Shown: positions 31,004-41,963, numbered from the stretch's first letter. The stretch is DNA of 64,000 nt from Candidatus Methylopumilus universalis (GCF_006364435.1 NZ_CP040977.1:186001-250000), one strand, 5' to 3'. Notes: a model not told the origin generated them from the letters alone. Made by a program: numbers and translations.

Positions 31004-32857
31004 ATGCCCGTATATCGCTCTAAAACGACTACTCATGGCAGGAATCAAGCTGGTGCCCGCGCACTTTGGCGTGCCACAGGCATGAAGGATGGTGATTTTA
31101 CAAAGCCAATTATTGCAGTTTGTAATTCATTTACACAGTTTGTTCCAGGGCACGTTCATTTAAAAGATATAGGGCAGCTTGTAGCAAGAGAAATTGAAAA
31201 ACATGGCGGCGTTGCAAAAGAGTTTAATACCATCGCAGTAGATGATGGGATAGCTATGGGGCATGACGGAATGTTATACAGCCTGCCAAGCCGAGATCTA
31301 ATTGCGGATAGCGTCGAGTATATGGTTAATGCTCACTGTGCAGATGCCATTGTTTGTATATCTAATTGCGATAAGATAACGCCCGGTATGCTTATGGCAG
31401 CCTTAAGAATTAATATTCCCGTAGTCTTTGTTTCAGGCGGCCCTATGGAAGCGGGTAAGGTCAATTGGAATAATGAAATCAAGAAATTAGATTTAGTAAA
31501 CGCAATTGTTGCTGGCGCCGACCCGAAAGTATCTGATAAAAATTCTGATGAAATCGAACGGTCAGCATGTCCAACATGCGGCTCTTGTTCAGGCATGTTT
31601 ACAGCAAATTCAATGAACTGTTTAACCGAAGCCTTAGGATTAAGTCTGCCCGGAAATGGAAGTACTTTAGCTACGCATGCAGCTAGAAAAAAATTATTTC
31701 AAGAGGCTGGAAGAGTTATTGTTGATTTAGCGAAGCGATATTACGAAGGTGAAGATGAAAGTGCATTACCTAGAAATATTGCAAGTTTTAAAGCTTTTGA
31801 AAATGCAATGACTTTAGATGTGTCTATGGGAGGCTCAACAAATACGGTTCTTCATTTGCTTGCGGCAGCTCACGAGGCTAAAGTAAATTTCACGATGAAA
31901 GATATAGATCGCATTTCAAGAAAAGTGCCGTGCTTAGCAAAAGTAGCGCCTGCTACAGATAAGTTTCATATGGAAGATGTTCATAGAGCAGGTGGTGTGA
32001 TGGGAATTCTAGGAGAGCTTGATCGTGCGACATTAATTCATAGAGATGTCCCTACTGTTCACTCTAAAACTTTAGGTGAAGCAATAGATCATTGGGATAT
32101 TGTGACGACCAAAAATGAAGAGGTTAAAAACTTTTATCGTGCAGCACCAGGAGGCATACCTACTACAATCGCATTTAGTCAAAGTATGCTCTACCCAACA
32201 TTAGATGATGATAGAGCTGCTGGCTGTATTAGAAATAAGGAAAATGCTTATAGTCAAGACGGCGGACTAGCAGTTTTGTTTGGGAATATTGCACGTAATG
32301 GCTGCATTGTTAAAACAGCAGGTGTTGATGAGGGGATTTTAAAATTCAAAGGACGTGCGCGTATTTTTGAATCACAAGATGAGGCTGTAGAGGCTATTTT
32401 GGGGGATAAGATTATTGCAGGTGATGTTGTTGTCATCACATATGAAGGCCCAAGAGGTGGGCCTGGCATGCAAGAAATGCTCTATCCGACTGCCTATCTA
32501 AAATCGAAAGACCTCGGTAAGGTTTGTGCTCTTTTAACTGATGGTAGATTTTCTGGTGGAACTTCAGGGCTGAGTATTGGACATGTATCACCTGAGGCTG
32601 CTGAGCAAGGCGAGATCGCATTAATTGAAGAGAATGATCATATTGAAATCGACATCCCAAATCGAACAATTAATTTAATGATTGATGATGCAACTCTGAT
32701 TCAAAGAAAAAATAAGATGAATGCCAAGGGCAAGAATGCTTGGAAACCTAAACCAAGAACAAGAAAAGTTTCTCAAGCATTAAGAGCTTACGCATTGATG
32801 ACCACAAGCGCAGATAAAGGTGCTATTCGTGACATTTCAAAGTTAGAGGAAATTTAA
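31004..32857 (+). CDS. ilvD: dihydroxy-acid dehydratase
   Basis: IlvD (617 residues) dehydrates 2,3-dihydroxy-3-methylvalerate and 2,3-dihydroxyisovalerate in isoleucine, valine and pantothenate synthesis. Iron-sulphur ligands lie in [11 protein letters not shown] and [19 protein letters not shown]; the C-terminal [20 protein letters not shown] loop is the substrate/magnesium region. AAGAGG precedes the ATG. No attenuator-type leader is visible in the 63-base upstream gap. Confidence 0.98.
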   Translation: MPVYRSKTTTHGRNQAGARALWRATGMKDGDFTKPIIAVCNSFTQFVPGHVHLKDIGQLVAREIEKHGGVAKEFNTIAVDDGIAMGHDGMLYSLPSRDLIADSVEYMVNAHCADAIVCISNCDKITPGMLMAALRINIPVVFVSGGPMEAGKVNWNNEIKKLDLVNAIVAGADPKVSDKNSDEIERSACPTCGSCSGMFTANSMNCLTEALGLSLPGNGSTLATHAARKKLFQEAGRVIVDLAKRYYEGEDESALPRNIASFKAFENAMTLDVSMGGSTNTVLHLLAAAHEAKVNFTMKDIDRISRKVPCLAKVAPATDKFHMEDVHRAGGVMGILGELDRATLIHRDVPTVHSKTLGEAIDHWDIVTTKNEEVKNFYRAAPGGIPTTIAFSQSMLYPTLDDDRAAGCIRNKENAYSQDGGLAVLFGNIARNGCIVKTAGVDEGILKFKGRARIFESQDEAVEAILGDKIIAGDVVVITYEGPRGGPGMQEMLYPTAYLKSKDLGKVCALLTDGRFSGGTSGLSIGHVSPEAAEQGEIALIEENDHIEIDIPNRTINLMIDDATLIQRKNKMNAKGKNAWKPKPRTRKVSQALRAYALMTTSADKGAIRDISKLEEI

Positions 32858-32865
32858 TTTTTAAA

Positions 32866-33765
32866 ATGATAAGTGAAAAAAATATATCAGCAGCTCAAAG
32901 TTACAAAATTACACAAAATGAAATTGGTTTAAAATTTATTACGATTGATAATGAGCTTGCTTCAGCAAAGATTGCGCTTCAAGGTGCTCACATTATGCAA
33001 TGGAAGCCACATGATGTAAAAAATGAAGTGCTCTGGCTTTCAAGCAACGCGAGATTTATGCATGGAAGATCTATTCGGGGCGGCGTGCCTATTTGTTGGC
33101 CATGGTTTGGCGCCCATCCTACAGACGGAAGTTTTTGTCCGCATGGATTTGCTAGAGTTATTCCATGGCGCATTAATGAGATTATTGATTTGGAGAGTGG
33201 GGCAACTAAAGTGACACTTGTTATGCTTCCTACCCCCGAAGTGAATAGACAGCTTTCATATCAATTTAATTTAGAATTCTCTATCACGATTGGTAGTTCA
33301 ATCCACCTTGATCTTAAAACAACAAATTTATCTGAACAACCTTTCTTAATTGGTGAGGGATATCACACTTATTTTGAGATAAGTGATATTGAAAATATTG
33401 AAGTGACTGGATTGGAAAATAAAATCTATTCAGACAAAGCTAGGGGGTATAAAAAATTCACTCAAGAAGATCAAATTAAATTTGATGCTGAATTCGATAG
33501 AGTTTATTTAAATACAAAAGATACATGTGTGATTCATGACCAAGGGTTTAGTCGGAAAATTACCGTACAAAAACAGAACAGTGAATCAACAGTTATTTGG
33601 ACTCCGTGGGATAAAAAAGTTAAAACTATGGTTGATATGGGCACTGAACATGAATGGAAAAAAATGATCTGTGTGGAAACTGTTAATGCACTGGAAAATA
33701 GCGTTATGGTCTATCCAAATCAGTCTCATAACCTAATAGCCGAGTATTTAGTTCAGGAATATTAA
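32866..33765 (+). CDS. D-hexose-6-phosphate mutarotase (YeaD-like aldose epimerase)
   Basis: A 299-residue galactose-mutarotase-fold protein. Motifs of the glucose-6-phosphate 1-epimerase branch are visible: QGAHIMQWKP, RGGVPICWPWFG, CPHGFAR with a conserved His, and GYHTYFE with a second His. It would interconvert anomers of hexose 6-phosphates. It follows ilvD by 8 bases, but I see no functional link with branched-chain amino acids. Confidence 0.85.
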   Translation: MISEKNISAAQSYKITQNEIGLKFITIDNELASAKIALQGAHIMQWKPHDVKNEVLWLSSNARFMHGRSIRGGVPICWPWFGAHPTDGSFCPHGFARVIPWRINEIIDLESGATKVTLVMLPTPEVNRQLSYQFNLEFSITIGSSIHLDLKTTNLSEQPFLIGEGYHTYFEISDIENIEVTGLENKIYSDKARGYKKFTQEDQIKFDAEFDRVYLNTKDTCVIHDQGFSRKITVQKQNSESTVIWTPWDKKVKTMVDMGTEHEWKKMICVETVNALENSVMVYPNQSHNLIAEYLVQEY

Positions 33766-33853
33766 GAGTCTAATGTTGTTTAAATTGCTTTTAATTTGAA
33801 TAAGATTAGGAGTATCATAACAATCGCAAAATCAATTTAAGGGTGGAAATAAT

Positions 33854-34174
33854 ATGAAATCAGTAATTTTAGGTATTGCAATGATCGGTGCGTTCTTAGT
33901 AAATCAAGCTCAAGCCGCAGATGCTAAAGCTGCTGAAGCATTGGCTCAAAAAAGCGGATGTTTAGCTTGTCATGGTGTAGAGAAGAAAGTTCTTGGACCA
34001 TCTTACAAGGATGTCGCAGCTAAATATAAGAGCGACAAAGGTGCTGAAGCGAAATTAGTAGCTAAAGTAAAAGCTGGTGGTAGTGGTGTTTGGGGTCCGG
34101 TTCCAATGCCGCCTCATCCTCAAGTTAAAGATGAAGATATTAAAACGATCGTACAATGGGTTTTATCGCTTTAA
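33854..34174 (+). CDS. small periplasmic class I cytochrome c
   Basis: The 106-residue precursor has a signal peptide cleaved near AQA-AD (residue 21). The mature protein of about 85 residues has a single haem site CLACH at 36-40 and a Met ligand in GPVPMPPH (M85), as in the cytochrome c551/c552 group. It probably carries electrons between respiratory or dehydrogenase complexes and a terminal oxidase. AAGGGTGG lies before the ATG. A shared terminator follows. Confidence 0.93.
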   Translation: MKSVILGIAMIGAFLVNQAQAADAKAAEALAQKSGCLACHGVEKKVLGPSYKDVAAKYKSDKGAEAKLVAKVKAGGSGVWGPVPMPPHPQVKDEDIKTIVQWVLSL

Positions 34175-34188
34175 TCAAGTTTTAAACT

Positions 34189-34224
34189 TAAATAAAAAAC
34201 CGGCTTAGGCCGGTTTTTTATTTA
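34189..34224. terminator. bidirectional terminator embedded in the permease 3' end
   Basis: AAATAAAAAACCGGC-TTAG-GCCGGTTTTTTATTT forms a near-perfect hairpin with A/T tracts on both sides (stem CCGGC/GCCGG extended by A:T pairs). It terminates the + strand cytochrome c gene and can serve the - strand permease. The loop contains the permease stop codon (34205-34207), and the T-rich arm encodes its last residues. Confidence 0.9.
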
Positions 34225-35620
34225 AGTGACTATGTTTTATTGAATAAGTAAAGTAAAAAACAATCCCAATAAACACCCAAATCAAAAATCTTCTCCAAGT
34301 TTCATGGGGCAAGAAAAACATTAAGGCGCCACATGAAAAGATTCCCAAGAGTGGAATAAGGGGATGCCATTTATTCTTGAAAGTTGCTTTATTATTTTTG
34401 TGAAGTTTACGTATAAAAATGACTCCCAGAGAAACAATCACAAAAGCAGCTAATGTTCCAATATTAACAATTTCAGCTAAAGTGCCCAGCGGTATAAAAC
34501 CAGCAATTAATGAGATGATCAGCCCGCAAAAAACAATAACTTTCACAGGGGTGTTGGTATTTTTATTTACCTCAGATAAAGCATGAGGAAGCAATCCATC
34601 TCTACTCATTGCGAAGATAATTCTTGTTAAGGCGTAGTAAAGAACAAGCATTACAGTTGTGAGCCCGGCAATAACACCAGTAGCGACAACTGCAGAGGCC
34701 CATTGAAAGCCTATTTTTTGGAGTGCATAAGCCACAGGCGAAGATACATTAAGTTCTTGATATGGAACAACGCCTGTAAGTAATAATGAAACAATAATGT
34801 AAATCACAGTACAAAAAGCAAGTGAACCAATAATGCCTTTGGGCAGATCCCTTTGTGGATTGATTGCTTCTTCAGCAGCAGTTGAAACTGCATCAAAACC
34901 AACGTACGCAAAAAATACCAATGAAGCGCCAGCGAGAACACCAACGGTTTTTCCATCAGGTAATGTCGAAAACCATCCATAAGGCATAAAGGGATGCCAG
35001 TTAGCTGGATTTACATTAAAGATAGCAACTGAAATAAATAATGTGATGGTTAGAAGTTTAATAAAAACCATCGCAGCATTAAATTTAGCACTTTGCTTTG
35101 CGCCGACAATAAGTAAGGACATCATGATTAATATAATGACCATTGCAGGAAGATTGACTAAACCTCCCAATGAAGGCGCTTTTGATAATGACTCCGGAAG
35201 ACCAAGACCCATAGCGGTCAGAGCATTATTAAAATAGCCAGACCAGCCATTTGCAACTGCAGCAATAGACATTCCGTATTCCATTAGCAGAATCCACCCC
35301 ATAATCCATGCAAAGAATTCACCAAAGGCAACATAACTATAGCCATATGCACTTCCACAGCCACCAATCGAAGATGAAAGTTCTGCATAAGCTAAAGCTG
35401 CAAAAGCACAAGCAAAGCCCGATACTATAAAAGATAAAATGACTGCAGGACCAGCTTGGTTAGCGGCCGCAATACCGGTTAAAACAAAAATACCGGTGCC
35501 AATGATGCATCCTATACCAAGTAATGTAAGGTCTAGCGCACTCAAACATTTTTTTAAATGCGCTGGATGCTTATGGTTAATATTTTTTTTTCTAAGAATT
35601 TTTTTAAATAGATTATTCAT
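34205..35620 (-). CDS. APC-family amino acid permease
   Basis: A 471-residue inner-membrane transporter with about 12 hydrophobic segments. The first helix has the APC signature [15 protein letters not shown], and [25 protein letters not shown] is typical of the cationic-amino-acid branch (YfnA/CAT type). The substrate is unknown. It is the last gene of the tight minus-strand run and overlaps hemF by 8 bases. Confidence 0.88.
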   Translation of the reverse strand: MNNLFKKILRKKNINHKHPAHLKKCLSALDLTLLGIGCIIGTGIFVLTGIAAANQAGPAVILSFIVSGFACAFAALAYAELSSSIGGCGSAYGYSYVAFGEFFAWIMGWILLMEYGMSIAAVANGWSGYFNNALTAMGLGLPESLSKAPSLGGLVNLPAMVIILIMMSLLIVGAKQSAKFNAAMVFIKLLTITLFISVAIFNVNPANWHPFMPYGWFSTLPDGKTVGVLAGASLVFFAYVGFDAVSTAAEEAINPQRDLPKGIIGSLAFCTVIYIIVSLLLTGVVPYQELNVSSPVAYALQKIGFQWASAVVATGVIAGLTTVMLVLYYALTRIIFAMSRDGLLPHALSEVNKNTNTPVKVIVFCGLIISLIAGFIPLGTLAEIVNIGTLAAFVIVSLGVIFIRKLHKNNKATFKNKWHPLIPLLGIFSCGALMFFLPHETWRRFLIWVFIGIVFYFTYSIKHSHLNKKPA

Positions 35621-36521
35621 GATTCAGCCAGTCTTTATTCGTTAAAAAATATGTATATAATTTTTCTTCTTTACTGCCTGGATCTGGTTTCCAATCATAT
35701 TTCCATTGAACCATTGGTGGCATTGACATTAAAATTGATTCAGTTCTACCGTTAGATTGCAAACCAAACAAAGTGCCACGATCAAATATTAAATTGAATT
35801 CTACATAACGACCGCGTCGATATAACTGGAATTCTCTTTCTTTCTCTGTGTACTGAATATCTTTTCTTCTTTGCAGAATGGGCAGATAAGCGTTTAAAAA
35901 AACATCACCCACCGATTTATTCAAACTAAAAGACTTATCAAAACCTAAGCGATTAAAATCATCATAGAAAATACCGCCAATCCCTCTAGGCTCTTTGCGA
36001 TGCTTTAGATAGAAGTATTCATCACAATTCTTTTTAAATTCCAAATAAAAGTTTCTATCATATGAATCGAGCATAGTTTTAAGTGTCTGATGAAAATGAA
36101 TTGCATCTTCGTCGAAGCCGTAATAGGGAGTGAGATCCATACCACCGCCAAACCACCATATATCTTCATAGCCTTCTTTTTTTGCAATAAAAAATCTAAC
36201 ATTCATATGCACTGTCGGCGCATATGGATTTTTAGGATGAAAGACTAGCGATAACCCCATAGCCTCCCATTTTCTATCTGCCGCCTCTGGATGACTAGCG
36301 CTTGCCGATCTGGGCAACTTGTCACCTAAGACATGTGAGAATCCAACGCCAGCTCTTTCAAATACGTTACCATTTTCTAAGAGACAAGAAGTTCCACCGC
36401 CACCTTCTTTTCTTTGCCATGAGTCATTAATAAAATTTTTTCCATCAACAATCTGAATTGTTTCGACAATCTTAGTTTGAAGGTTATTAAAGTACTCAAA
36501 AACTACATTTGAATTAATCAT
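35613..36521 (-). CDS. hemF: oxygen-dependent coproporphyrinogen III oxidase
   Basis: HemF (302 residues) decarboxylates coproporphyrinogen III to protoporphyrinogen IX using O2, in haem synthesis. Conserved blocks: [42 protein letters not shown] and [14 protein letters not shown]. An aerobic lifestyle is implied. It starts 1 base after tsaC and overlaps the permease by 8 bases. Confidence 0.98.
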   Translation of the reverse strand: MINSNVVFEYFNNLQTKIVETIQIVDGKNFINDSWQRKEGGGGTSCLLENGNVFERAGVGFSHVLGDKLPRSASASHPEAADRKWEAMGLSLVFHPKNPYAPTVHMNVRFFIAKKEGYEDIWWFGGGMDLTPYYGFDEDAIHFHQTLKTMLDSYDRNFYLEFKKNCDEYFYLKHRKEPRGIGGIFYDDFNRLGFDKSFSLNKSVGDVFLNAYLPILQRRKDIQYTEKEREFQLYRRGRYVEFNLIFDRGTLFGLQSNGRTESILMSMPPMVQWKYDWKPDPGSKEEKLYTYFLTNKDWLNHE

Positions 36522-36522
36522 A

Positions 36523-37065
36523 TTATTTTCTAATTATTCTTTTACTAAAAAAATCTTGGATCGTTGTAGGTTTTTTTTCACTACCAATATTTCCTTCAAT
36601 GATCTTTACTTTATCTCCATATAAATTTTTACATGCCCTAAGAGTTTTGATGGATTGTTTATGGCTTAAATTAGCACTTGTTGAGGTGATTGGAAAGTTG
36701 ATTGAATTTAATAAATTCAAAGTGCTTTTAATTTTAGGAAGTCTTATAGCAATGTTTTGACTGCTACCCCTTAACCATAAAGGGCAATAATTAGACGCAG
36801 GGACTAACCAAGTATGAGGCCCAGGCCATTTATCCATCATTTCTTTTTCTTGTTTCTCTGACAGATCTCGCATATATGCACGCAAATGATTTATCTTGGA
36901 GCTAATTAAAATAAAACCTTTTGACCGGGCTCTTTTTTTTAAACATATAATTTTTTCTACCGCATATTTATTTTTTGGATCACAACCCAATCCATAACAC
37001 GACTCAGTAGGGTAGGCTATAACGCCACCTTGTTTTAGATATCGGATTAAGCGTTGATTAGCCAA
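36523..37065 (-). CDS. tsaC: threonylcarbamoyl-AMP synthase
   Basis: TsaC/YrdC-type protein (180 residues) that makes threonylcarbamoyl-AMP from Thr, bicarbonate and ATP, the first step of t6A37 synthesis in ANN-decoding tRNAs. The motifs [28 protein letters not shown] and TSTSANLS are present. It is the short form without the Sua5 C-terminal domain. Its pathway partner tsaB lies about 25 kb away in this window. Confidence 0.93.
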   Translation of the reverse strand: MANQRLIRYLKQGGVIAYPTESCYGLGCDPKNKYAVEKIICLKKRARSKGFILISSKINHLRAYMRDLSEKQEKEMMDKWPGPHTWLVPASNYCPLWLRGSSQNIAIRLPKIKSTLNLLNSINFPITSTSANLSHKQSIKTLRACKNLYGDKVKIIEGNIGSEKKPTTIQDFFSKRIIRK

Positions 37066-37066
37066 T

Positions 37067-38338
37067 TTAATTATTATTTAATGCTCTGTAACCTATATCT
37101 TTTCGATATTGGACACCATTAAATTTAACAGTATTGATAGCCTCATACGCTTTAAATTGTGCTTCTTTGACAGAGTTACCAAGTGCAGTGACAGCTAAAA
37201 CTCTTCCGCCGGAAGTAAGAAGCTTATTATCTTTGTATACAGTACCTGCATGAAAAATATAGCTGTCAGGAATAATGCGATCTTCAATATGAATTTCATC
37301 GTTTAGCTTTGGAGATTCAGGGTAACCTGCTGATGCTAAAACGACAGCTAGCGCTGTTCTTGTATCCCATTCAATTTCTAATGAATCAAGATGTCCGAGA
37401 GCTGCTTTGTATAGCATTTCAAACAAATCACTTTTCAGCCTCATGAGAATGGGCTGTGTTTCAGGGTCACCCATACGGCAATTAAATTCTAATGTTTTTA
37501 CATCGCCCTTTTTAGTTATCATGAGACCTGCATAAAGAAATCCAGTAAAAGGAATACCATCTTTAGCCATACCATAAATAGTGGGGGAGATAATCTCTTC
37601 CATGACTTTAGAATAAATTTCGTTAGTTACTATAGGAGCTGGAGAATAAGCCCCCATACCCCCTGTGTTAGGGCCCATATCATGATCTAAAAGCCTTTTA
37701 TGGTCTTGACTTGTAGCAAGCGGTAGAATTGTTTTGCCATCACATACCACCATAAAGCTAGCTTCTTCACCCTCAAGAAATTCTTCGATCACAACTTTAG
37801 CCCCTGCATCACCAAATTTATTGTCTAAAAGCATAAAGTCGATTGCTTCATGAGCTTCTTCGACTGTCATAGCAACAATGACACCTTTTCCAGAAGCCAA
37901 ACCATCAGCCTTGATCACAATGGGTGCGCCATGCTCAGCAATATATTGATGTGCTTCATCTGGCATTTTAAATGTTCTATATTTTGCAGTAGGAATGTTG
38001 TGCCTATACATGAAGTCTTTGGCAAAATCCTTAGAGCTTTCAAGTTGAGCAGCTTTTTGAGTAGGCCCAAAAATATTCAAATTTTTAAATCTAAATAAAT
38101 CAACAATACCTTTAGAAAGCGGTAGCTCCGGGCCAACAACAGTCAGATCAATTTTTTCTTTAATTGCAAAATCTGAAAGAAGATTAATATCGGTTAGATC
38201 AATATTTTTGAATTTTGGATTGAGATAAGTGCCGCCATTGCCTGGTGCAATAAAAGTAGCACTTACTTTGATACTTTGAGAAAGTTTCCATGCCATTGCA
38301 TGTTCTCTGCCGCCACTTCCAATGACAAGAACTTTCAT
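37067..38338 (-). CDS. purD: phosphoribosylamine-glycine ligase
   Basis: PurD (423 residues) joins glycine to phosphoribosylamine with ATP in purine synthesis. It starts KVLVIGSGGREHAMAWKL and has the ATP-grasp core (VIKADGLASGKGVIV, EEFLEGEEAS, LEFNCRMGDPETQ). It lies 3 bases behind purH and 1 base before tsaC. Confidence 0.98.
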   Translation of the reverse strand: MKVLVIGSGGREHAMAWKLSQSIKVSATFIAPGNGGTYLNPKFKNIDLTDINLLSDFAIKEKIDLTVVGPELPLSKGIVDLFRFKNLNIFGPTQKAAQLESSKDFAKDFMYRHNIPTAKYRTFKMPDEAHQYIAEHGAPIVIKADGLASGKGVIVAMTVEEAHEAIDFMLLDNKFGDAGAKVVIEEFLEGEEASFMVVCDGKTILPLATSQDHKRLLDHDMGPNTGGMGAYSPAPIVTNEIYSKVMEEIISPTIYGMAKDGIPFTGFLYAGLMITKKGDVKTLEFNCRMGDPETQPILMRLKSDLFEMLYKAALGHLDSLEIEWDTRTALAVVLASAGYPESPKLNDEIHIEDRIIPDSYIFHAGTVYKDNKLLTSGGRVLAVTALGNSVKEAQFKAYEAINTVKFNGVQYRKDIGYRALNNN

Positions 38339-38341
38339 AAA

Positions 38342-39901
38342 TTAATGCCTAAAGTGACGATATCCAGTAAATAACATGACGAGACCTAATTCATCGGCAG
38401 CAGAGATAACTTCTTCATCTCTAAGGCTTCCGCCAGGCTGAATAACACATTTTGCGCCAGCCGTGGCAAGCACATCAATACCATCCCTAAAAGGAAAGAA
38501 CGCGTCTGAAGCGACCACTGAATTTATTAAATCGAGATTTGCATTTTGAGCTTTGATCGATGCAATCTTGGTACTGTCTACTCTGCTCATTTGGCCTGCA
38601 CCGATTCCTAATGTTTGATTATTTTTACAAAATACAATCGCATTTGATTTGACATATTTAGCGACGCGCCATGCAAAAAGCATGTCAGCCATTTGTTCTT
38701 GGTTAGGCTTGAGTTTAGAAACTATTTTGCAATGATCCATATCGATATTGAAATTATCTGGCGATTGAACGAGCAAACCGCCACCAATTTTTTTTAATTC
38801 AAAAGCATTGAAGTTGTTATCCAAAGTTACCTCTAGCAATCGAATGTTTGGTTTTGATTCAAATATTTTAAGTGACTCGGCCTCGTAAGAGGGAGCGATT
38901 ACAACTTCCACAAATTGCGAAATAATTTGAGATGCAGTATTTTTGTCTAACGCTGTATTGCAAGCAATAATACCGCCAAATGCAGAAGTTGGATCAGTTG
39001 AAAATGCTTTCTTATAAGCATCTAATAAGTCCTTAGAAGAGCCTACTCCGCATGGGTTGGCATGTTTTACGATTACGCAAGAAGGAAGCTTAAAGCTTTT
39101 AACGCATTCCCACGCTGTATCTGCGTCATTTAAGTTATTGTATGAAAGCTCCTTGCCTTGTAATTGTTTAAAGCTTGCTAATGATCCTTTGGTTGCTATT
39201 TCATCAACGTAAAACGATGCACTTTGATGCGGATTCTCGCCGTAACGTAAATCCATCTTTTTATTAAATGCGAGGTTAAGTTTTTTAGGGTAAGTTACAT
39301 TTTTATTTGTATCTAGTCCATTAAGATAATTTGAAATAGCTAAATCATATTTGGCAGTATGTTCAAAAGCTTTTTTAGCCAAAATAAATCTACATTCCAG
39401 ATTAAGGGCGCCATCATTTTTCTTTAATGCATCTTCAATCATTTTATAATCCGAATTATCAGTTACTACAGCTACACCATTATAATTTTTGGCTGAAGAT
39501 CTAATCATTGCTGGACCGCCGATATCTATATTCTCAATAGCTTCAGATAGCGGACAGTTTTCTTTGGATATTGTCGCTTCGAATGGATATAAGTTCACTA
39601 CCACCAAATCAATTAAAGGAATATTAGATTTAATCATCGTTTGTAGATGTTTTTCGTCATCTCTTTTTCCGAGAATGCCGCCATGTATCTTTGGATGAAG
39701 TGTTTTTACTCTACCGTCTAACATTTCAGGGAAGCCAGTGTAATCACTGACCTCAATGACAGGAATATTATTTTCAGCAAATAATTTTGCTGTACCCCCA
39801 GTAGATAAAATTTCAACGTTGTACTTAATTAGTATCTTAGCGAAATCGATAATGCCTTTTTTGTCTGATACGCTTATAAGGGCTCTTTTTATTTTAATCA
39901 T
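38342..39901 (-). CDS. purH: bifunctional AICAR formyltransferase / IMP cyclohydrolase
   Basis: PurH (519 residues) carries out the last two steps of IMP synthesis. The N-terminal cyclohydrolase domain (about 1-190) has STGGTAKLF and [14 protein letters not shown]; the transformylase domain has the KHANPCG motif and [22 protein letters not shown]. It lies between fis and purD in a run with almost no gaps. Confidence 0.98.
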   Translation of the reverse strand: MIKIKRALISVSDKKGIIDFAKILIKYNVEILSTGGTAKLFAENNIPVIEVSDYTGFPEMLDGRVKTLHPKIHGGILGKRDDEKHLQTMIKSNIPLIDLVVVNLYPFEATISKENCPLSEAIENIDIGGPAMIRSSAKNYNGVAVVTDNSDYKMIEDALKKNDGALNLECRFILAKKAFEHTAKYDLAISNYLNGLDTNKNVTYPKKLNLAFNKKMDLRYGENPHQSASFYVDEIATKGSLASFKQLQGKELSYNNLNDADTAWECVKSFKLPSCVIVKHANPCGVGSSKDLLDAYKKAFSTDPTSAFGGIIACNTALDKNTASQIISQFVEVVIAPSYEAESLKIFESKPNIRLLEVTLDNNFNAFELKKIGGGLLVQSPDNFNIDMDHCKIVSKLKPNQEQMADMLFAWRVAKYVKSNAIVFCKNNQTLGIGAGQMSRVDSTKIASIKAQNANLDLINSVVASDAFFPFRDGIDVLATAGAKCVIQPGGSLRDEEVISAADELGLVMLFTGYRHFRH

Positions 39902-39903
39902 AA

Positions 39904-40143
39904 CTAGATATCAATTTTATGTTGTTTTAACTTTTTTCTGAGTGTGTTTCTATTAAGACCAAGAATTTCTGCAGCCTTACTTTGGTTGCCTTTTGAAATG
40001 CCCATAATATAAGTTAATAGTGGCTTCTCTACGATACCGATGACCATATCGTAAACATTCGTGGGATGTTCGCCATCCAAGTCTTTGAAGTATTGATCTA
40101 AAGACTCGTTTACACAATCCGGAATATCTGTTTTCTTTTCCAT
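39904..40143 (-). CDS. fis: Fis-type nucleoid / transcription regulator
   Basis: A 79-residue protein whose C-terminal half is a Fis-type helix-turn-helix ([24 protein letters not shown]). It is shorter than E. coli Fis (98) at the N-terminus, as usual in betaproteobacteria. Fis bends DNA and often activates stable-RNA promoters. The gene shares one base with the dusB stop (TAATG), the classic dusB-fis arrangement. Confidence 0.93.
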   Translation of the reverse strand: MEKKTDIPDCVNESLDQYFKDLDGEHPTNVYDMVIGIVEKPLLTYIMGISKGNQSKAAEILGLNRNTLRKKLKQHKIDI

Positions 40144-41153
40144 TAAGCTACCAACATTTCTTCTTCATACTTTATATATGGGGATTCGATTGAAAGAAAA
40201 TTAAAATAATCTTCGATTGTTTTAATTTGAGCATCGATTGTTTCAATTGTATTCATATGGTGTCTAAAATTTGCAGAATTTTTTAATCCTTTTGTGTACC
40301 AAGAGATATGTTTTCTAGCAATTTTTAATCCTGCGTTTTCACCATAAAAATCATAAAGCTCCTTCACATGAGCAATCGTTATATTTTTTATTTCATAAGT
40401 GGACGGGTTATCTAAATGCTTTCCTGTTTTAAGATAGTGATCAATTTCTCTAAAAATCCAAGGTTTACCTTGGGCAGCTCTTCCGATCATTACTCCATCT
40501 ACACCGGTGTAATCTAAAACAAATTTAGCTTTTTCTGGTGAAGTAATATCACCATTCGCAATAACGGGAATTCTGACTGACTGTTTTACTTCGGCGATGG
40601 TGTCATATTCTGCATCACCCATGTACAAACAAGCTCTTGTTCTGCCATGAATAGCTAATGCTTTAATACCAATGTCTTCGGCAATTTTTGCAATTTCTAT
40701 CGCATTACGATTTTTAGTGTCCCAACCAGTTCTTATTTTTAATGTGACAGGAACATCTACAGATTTAACCACGGAAGACAATATTTTTTGTACAAGCGGT
40801 TCATCTTTAAGAAGTGCTGATCCTGCCATGACATTACATATTTTTTTCGCAGGACAGCCCATATTGATATCGATAATTTGAGCGCCATGATCTACGTTAA
40901 ATTGAGCTGCTTCAGCCATCATTTTTGGATCAGCGCCAGCAATTTGAACTGAAATTGGATCTACTTCACCTTCGTGATTGGCGCGACGAAGTGTTTTTTC
41001 GCTGCCGTATAGAAGAGAATTTGATGTCACCATTTCACTTACCGCCATGCCAGCGCCAAACTTTTTACAAAGTTGACGGAAAGGACGGTCTGTGACGCCT
41101 GCCATGGGCGCGACTACGAGATTATTTTTAATGGAAATGGAACCTATTTGCAC
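40143..41153 (-). CDS. dusB: tRNA-dihydrouridine synthase B
   Basis: DusB (336 residues) is an FMN enzyme that reduces uridine to dihydrouridine in tRNA D-loops. The barrel has VVAPMAGVTDRPFRQL, the catalytic Cys in INMGCPAKK, and IHGRTR and ANGDI with flavin-binding residues. The start is GTG at 41153, giving MQIGSISIKNN; I see no strong ribosome binding site. It heads the seven-gene run through fis, purH, purD, tsaC, hemF and the permease. Confidence 0.95.
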   Translation of the reverse strand: MQIGSISIKNNLVVAPMAGVTDRPFRQLCKKFGAGMAVSEMVTSNSLLYGSEKTLRRANHEGEVDPISVQIAGADPKMMAEAAQFNVDHGAQIIDINMGCPAKKICNVMAGSALLKDEPLVQKILSSVVKSVDVPVTLKIRTGWDTKNRNAIEIAKIAEDIGIKALAIHGRTRACLYMGDAEYDTIAEVKQSVRIPVIANGDITSPEKAKFVLDYTGVDGVMIGRAAQGKPWIFREIDHYLKTGKHLDNPSTYEIKNITIAHVKELYDFYGENAGLKIARKHISWYTKGLKNSANFRHHMNTIETIDAQIKTIEDYFNFLSIESPYIKYEEEMLVA

Positions 41154-41179
41154 TGTGTTTATATTTGCTTAGGGAAAGC

Positions 41180-41196
41180 TGCCTATTTTATAGGCA
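41180..41196. repeat. inverted repeat upstream of dusB
   Basis: TGCCTAT-TTT-ATAGGCA is a perfect 7-base inverted repeat in the 74-base gap between the CinA-like gene and dusB. On the minus strand it can be extended by an AAAGC/GCTTT pairing with a small bulge. No T-run follows it in the direction of dusB transcription, so it may be an operator or leader hairpin rather than a terminator. Confidence 0.45.
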
Positions 41197-41227
41197 AATG
41201 GCTTTTTATAAAAGTGAAGTCTTCAAA

Positions 41228-41962
41228 TTACTTAAGCCATGCATAGCCTAAATTAACAATTTTAGTTTGTATCTCTAAAAGGGCTTCATCAACTGAATTT
41301 GATGGGCCTTTAACACCCAGCTCAATAGTCTTGATGGGCTTTAATTTGGGCAGGCTAAAAAGTTTAATTTCTGGATATTTTTTTACAATCTCATTCATCA
41401 AATCGATCAATTTACTTTCACTTACATCATTAATCCAAATCGAAGCTTCGGCAAAATCATTTTGATTTAATAGCTGCTGATAGTGGGTATTGAGAATCCA
41501 TTCGACCATCGGCCAAGCCATTTCAGGAAAACCTGGCAGGAAATGATAATCATTAATTTTAAATCCAGGAATTTTATTAACGTCGTTTGGAATCAATAAT
41601 GCACCCTCTGGAATATCTGCCATTAAAACTCTTTTTGGATAAGCTCCATCACCAAAATGTTCTTCAATAAGTTTTACAGCTTCATTATTTCTCATTAATT
41701 GAAGATCAAAAGCGATTGCAGCAGCCTGTCTTGTGAAGTCATCTGGTGTTGCACCAATGCCACCAAAAGAGAAAACAACAGTCTTAGAGTTTGTTGACTC
41801 TTTGATAGATTGAATAATACTTTTCGAATCGTCTTGAATATATTTCACCCAAGACAATAAAAGACCATATTTTTTTAATGTTTTTTTTAAGTATTCAAAA
41901 TGTTTATCTTCTCTTTTGCCAGATAAAATTTCATCACCAATAATTAAAGCGCCAAATTCCAT
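41228..41962 (-). CDS. CinA N-terminal-like molybdopterin-binding-fold protein
   Basis: A protein of 244 residues with the MoCF/CinA fold: MEFGALIIGDEILSGKREDKH at the start and FSFGGIGATPDDFTRQA in the core. It lacks the C-terminal nicotinamide-nucleotide amidase domain of CinA. The exact function is not known. I use the ATG at 41962, 1 base after the polA stop, because the homologous sequence begins there; an in-frame ATG at 41977 inside polA would add 5 residues. Confidence 0.8.
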   Translation of the reverse strand: MEFGALIIGDEILSGKREDKHFEYLKKTLKKYGLLLSWVKYIQDDSKSIIQSIKESTNSKTVVFSFGGIGATPDDFTRQAAAIAFDLQLMRNNEAVKLIEEHFGDGAYPKRVLMADIPEGALLIPNDVNKIPGFKINDYHFLPGFPEMAWPMVEWILNTHYQQLLNQNDFAEASIWINDVSESKLIDLMNEIVKKYPEIKLFSLPKLKPIKTIELGVKGPSNSVDEALLEIQTKIVNLGYAWLK

Positions 41963-41963
41963 T

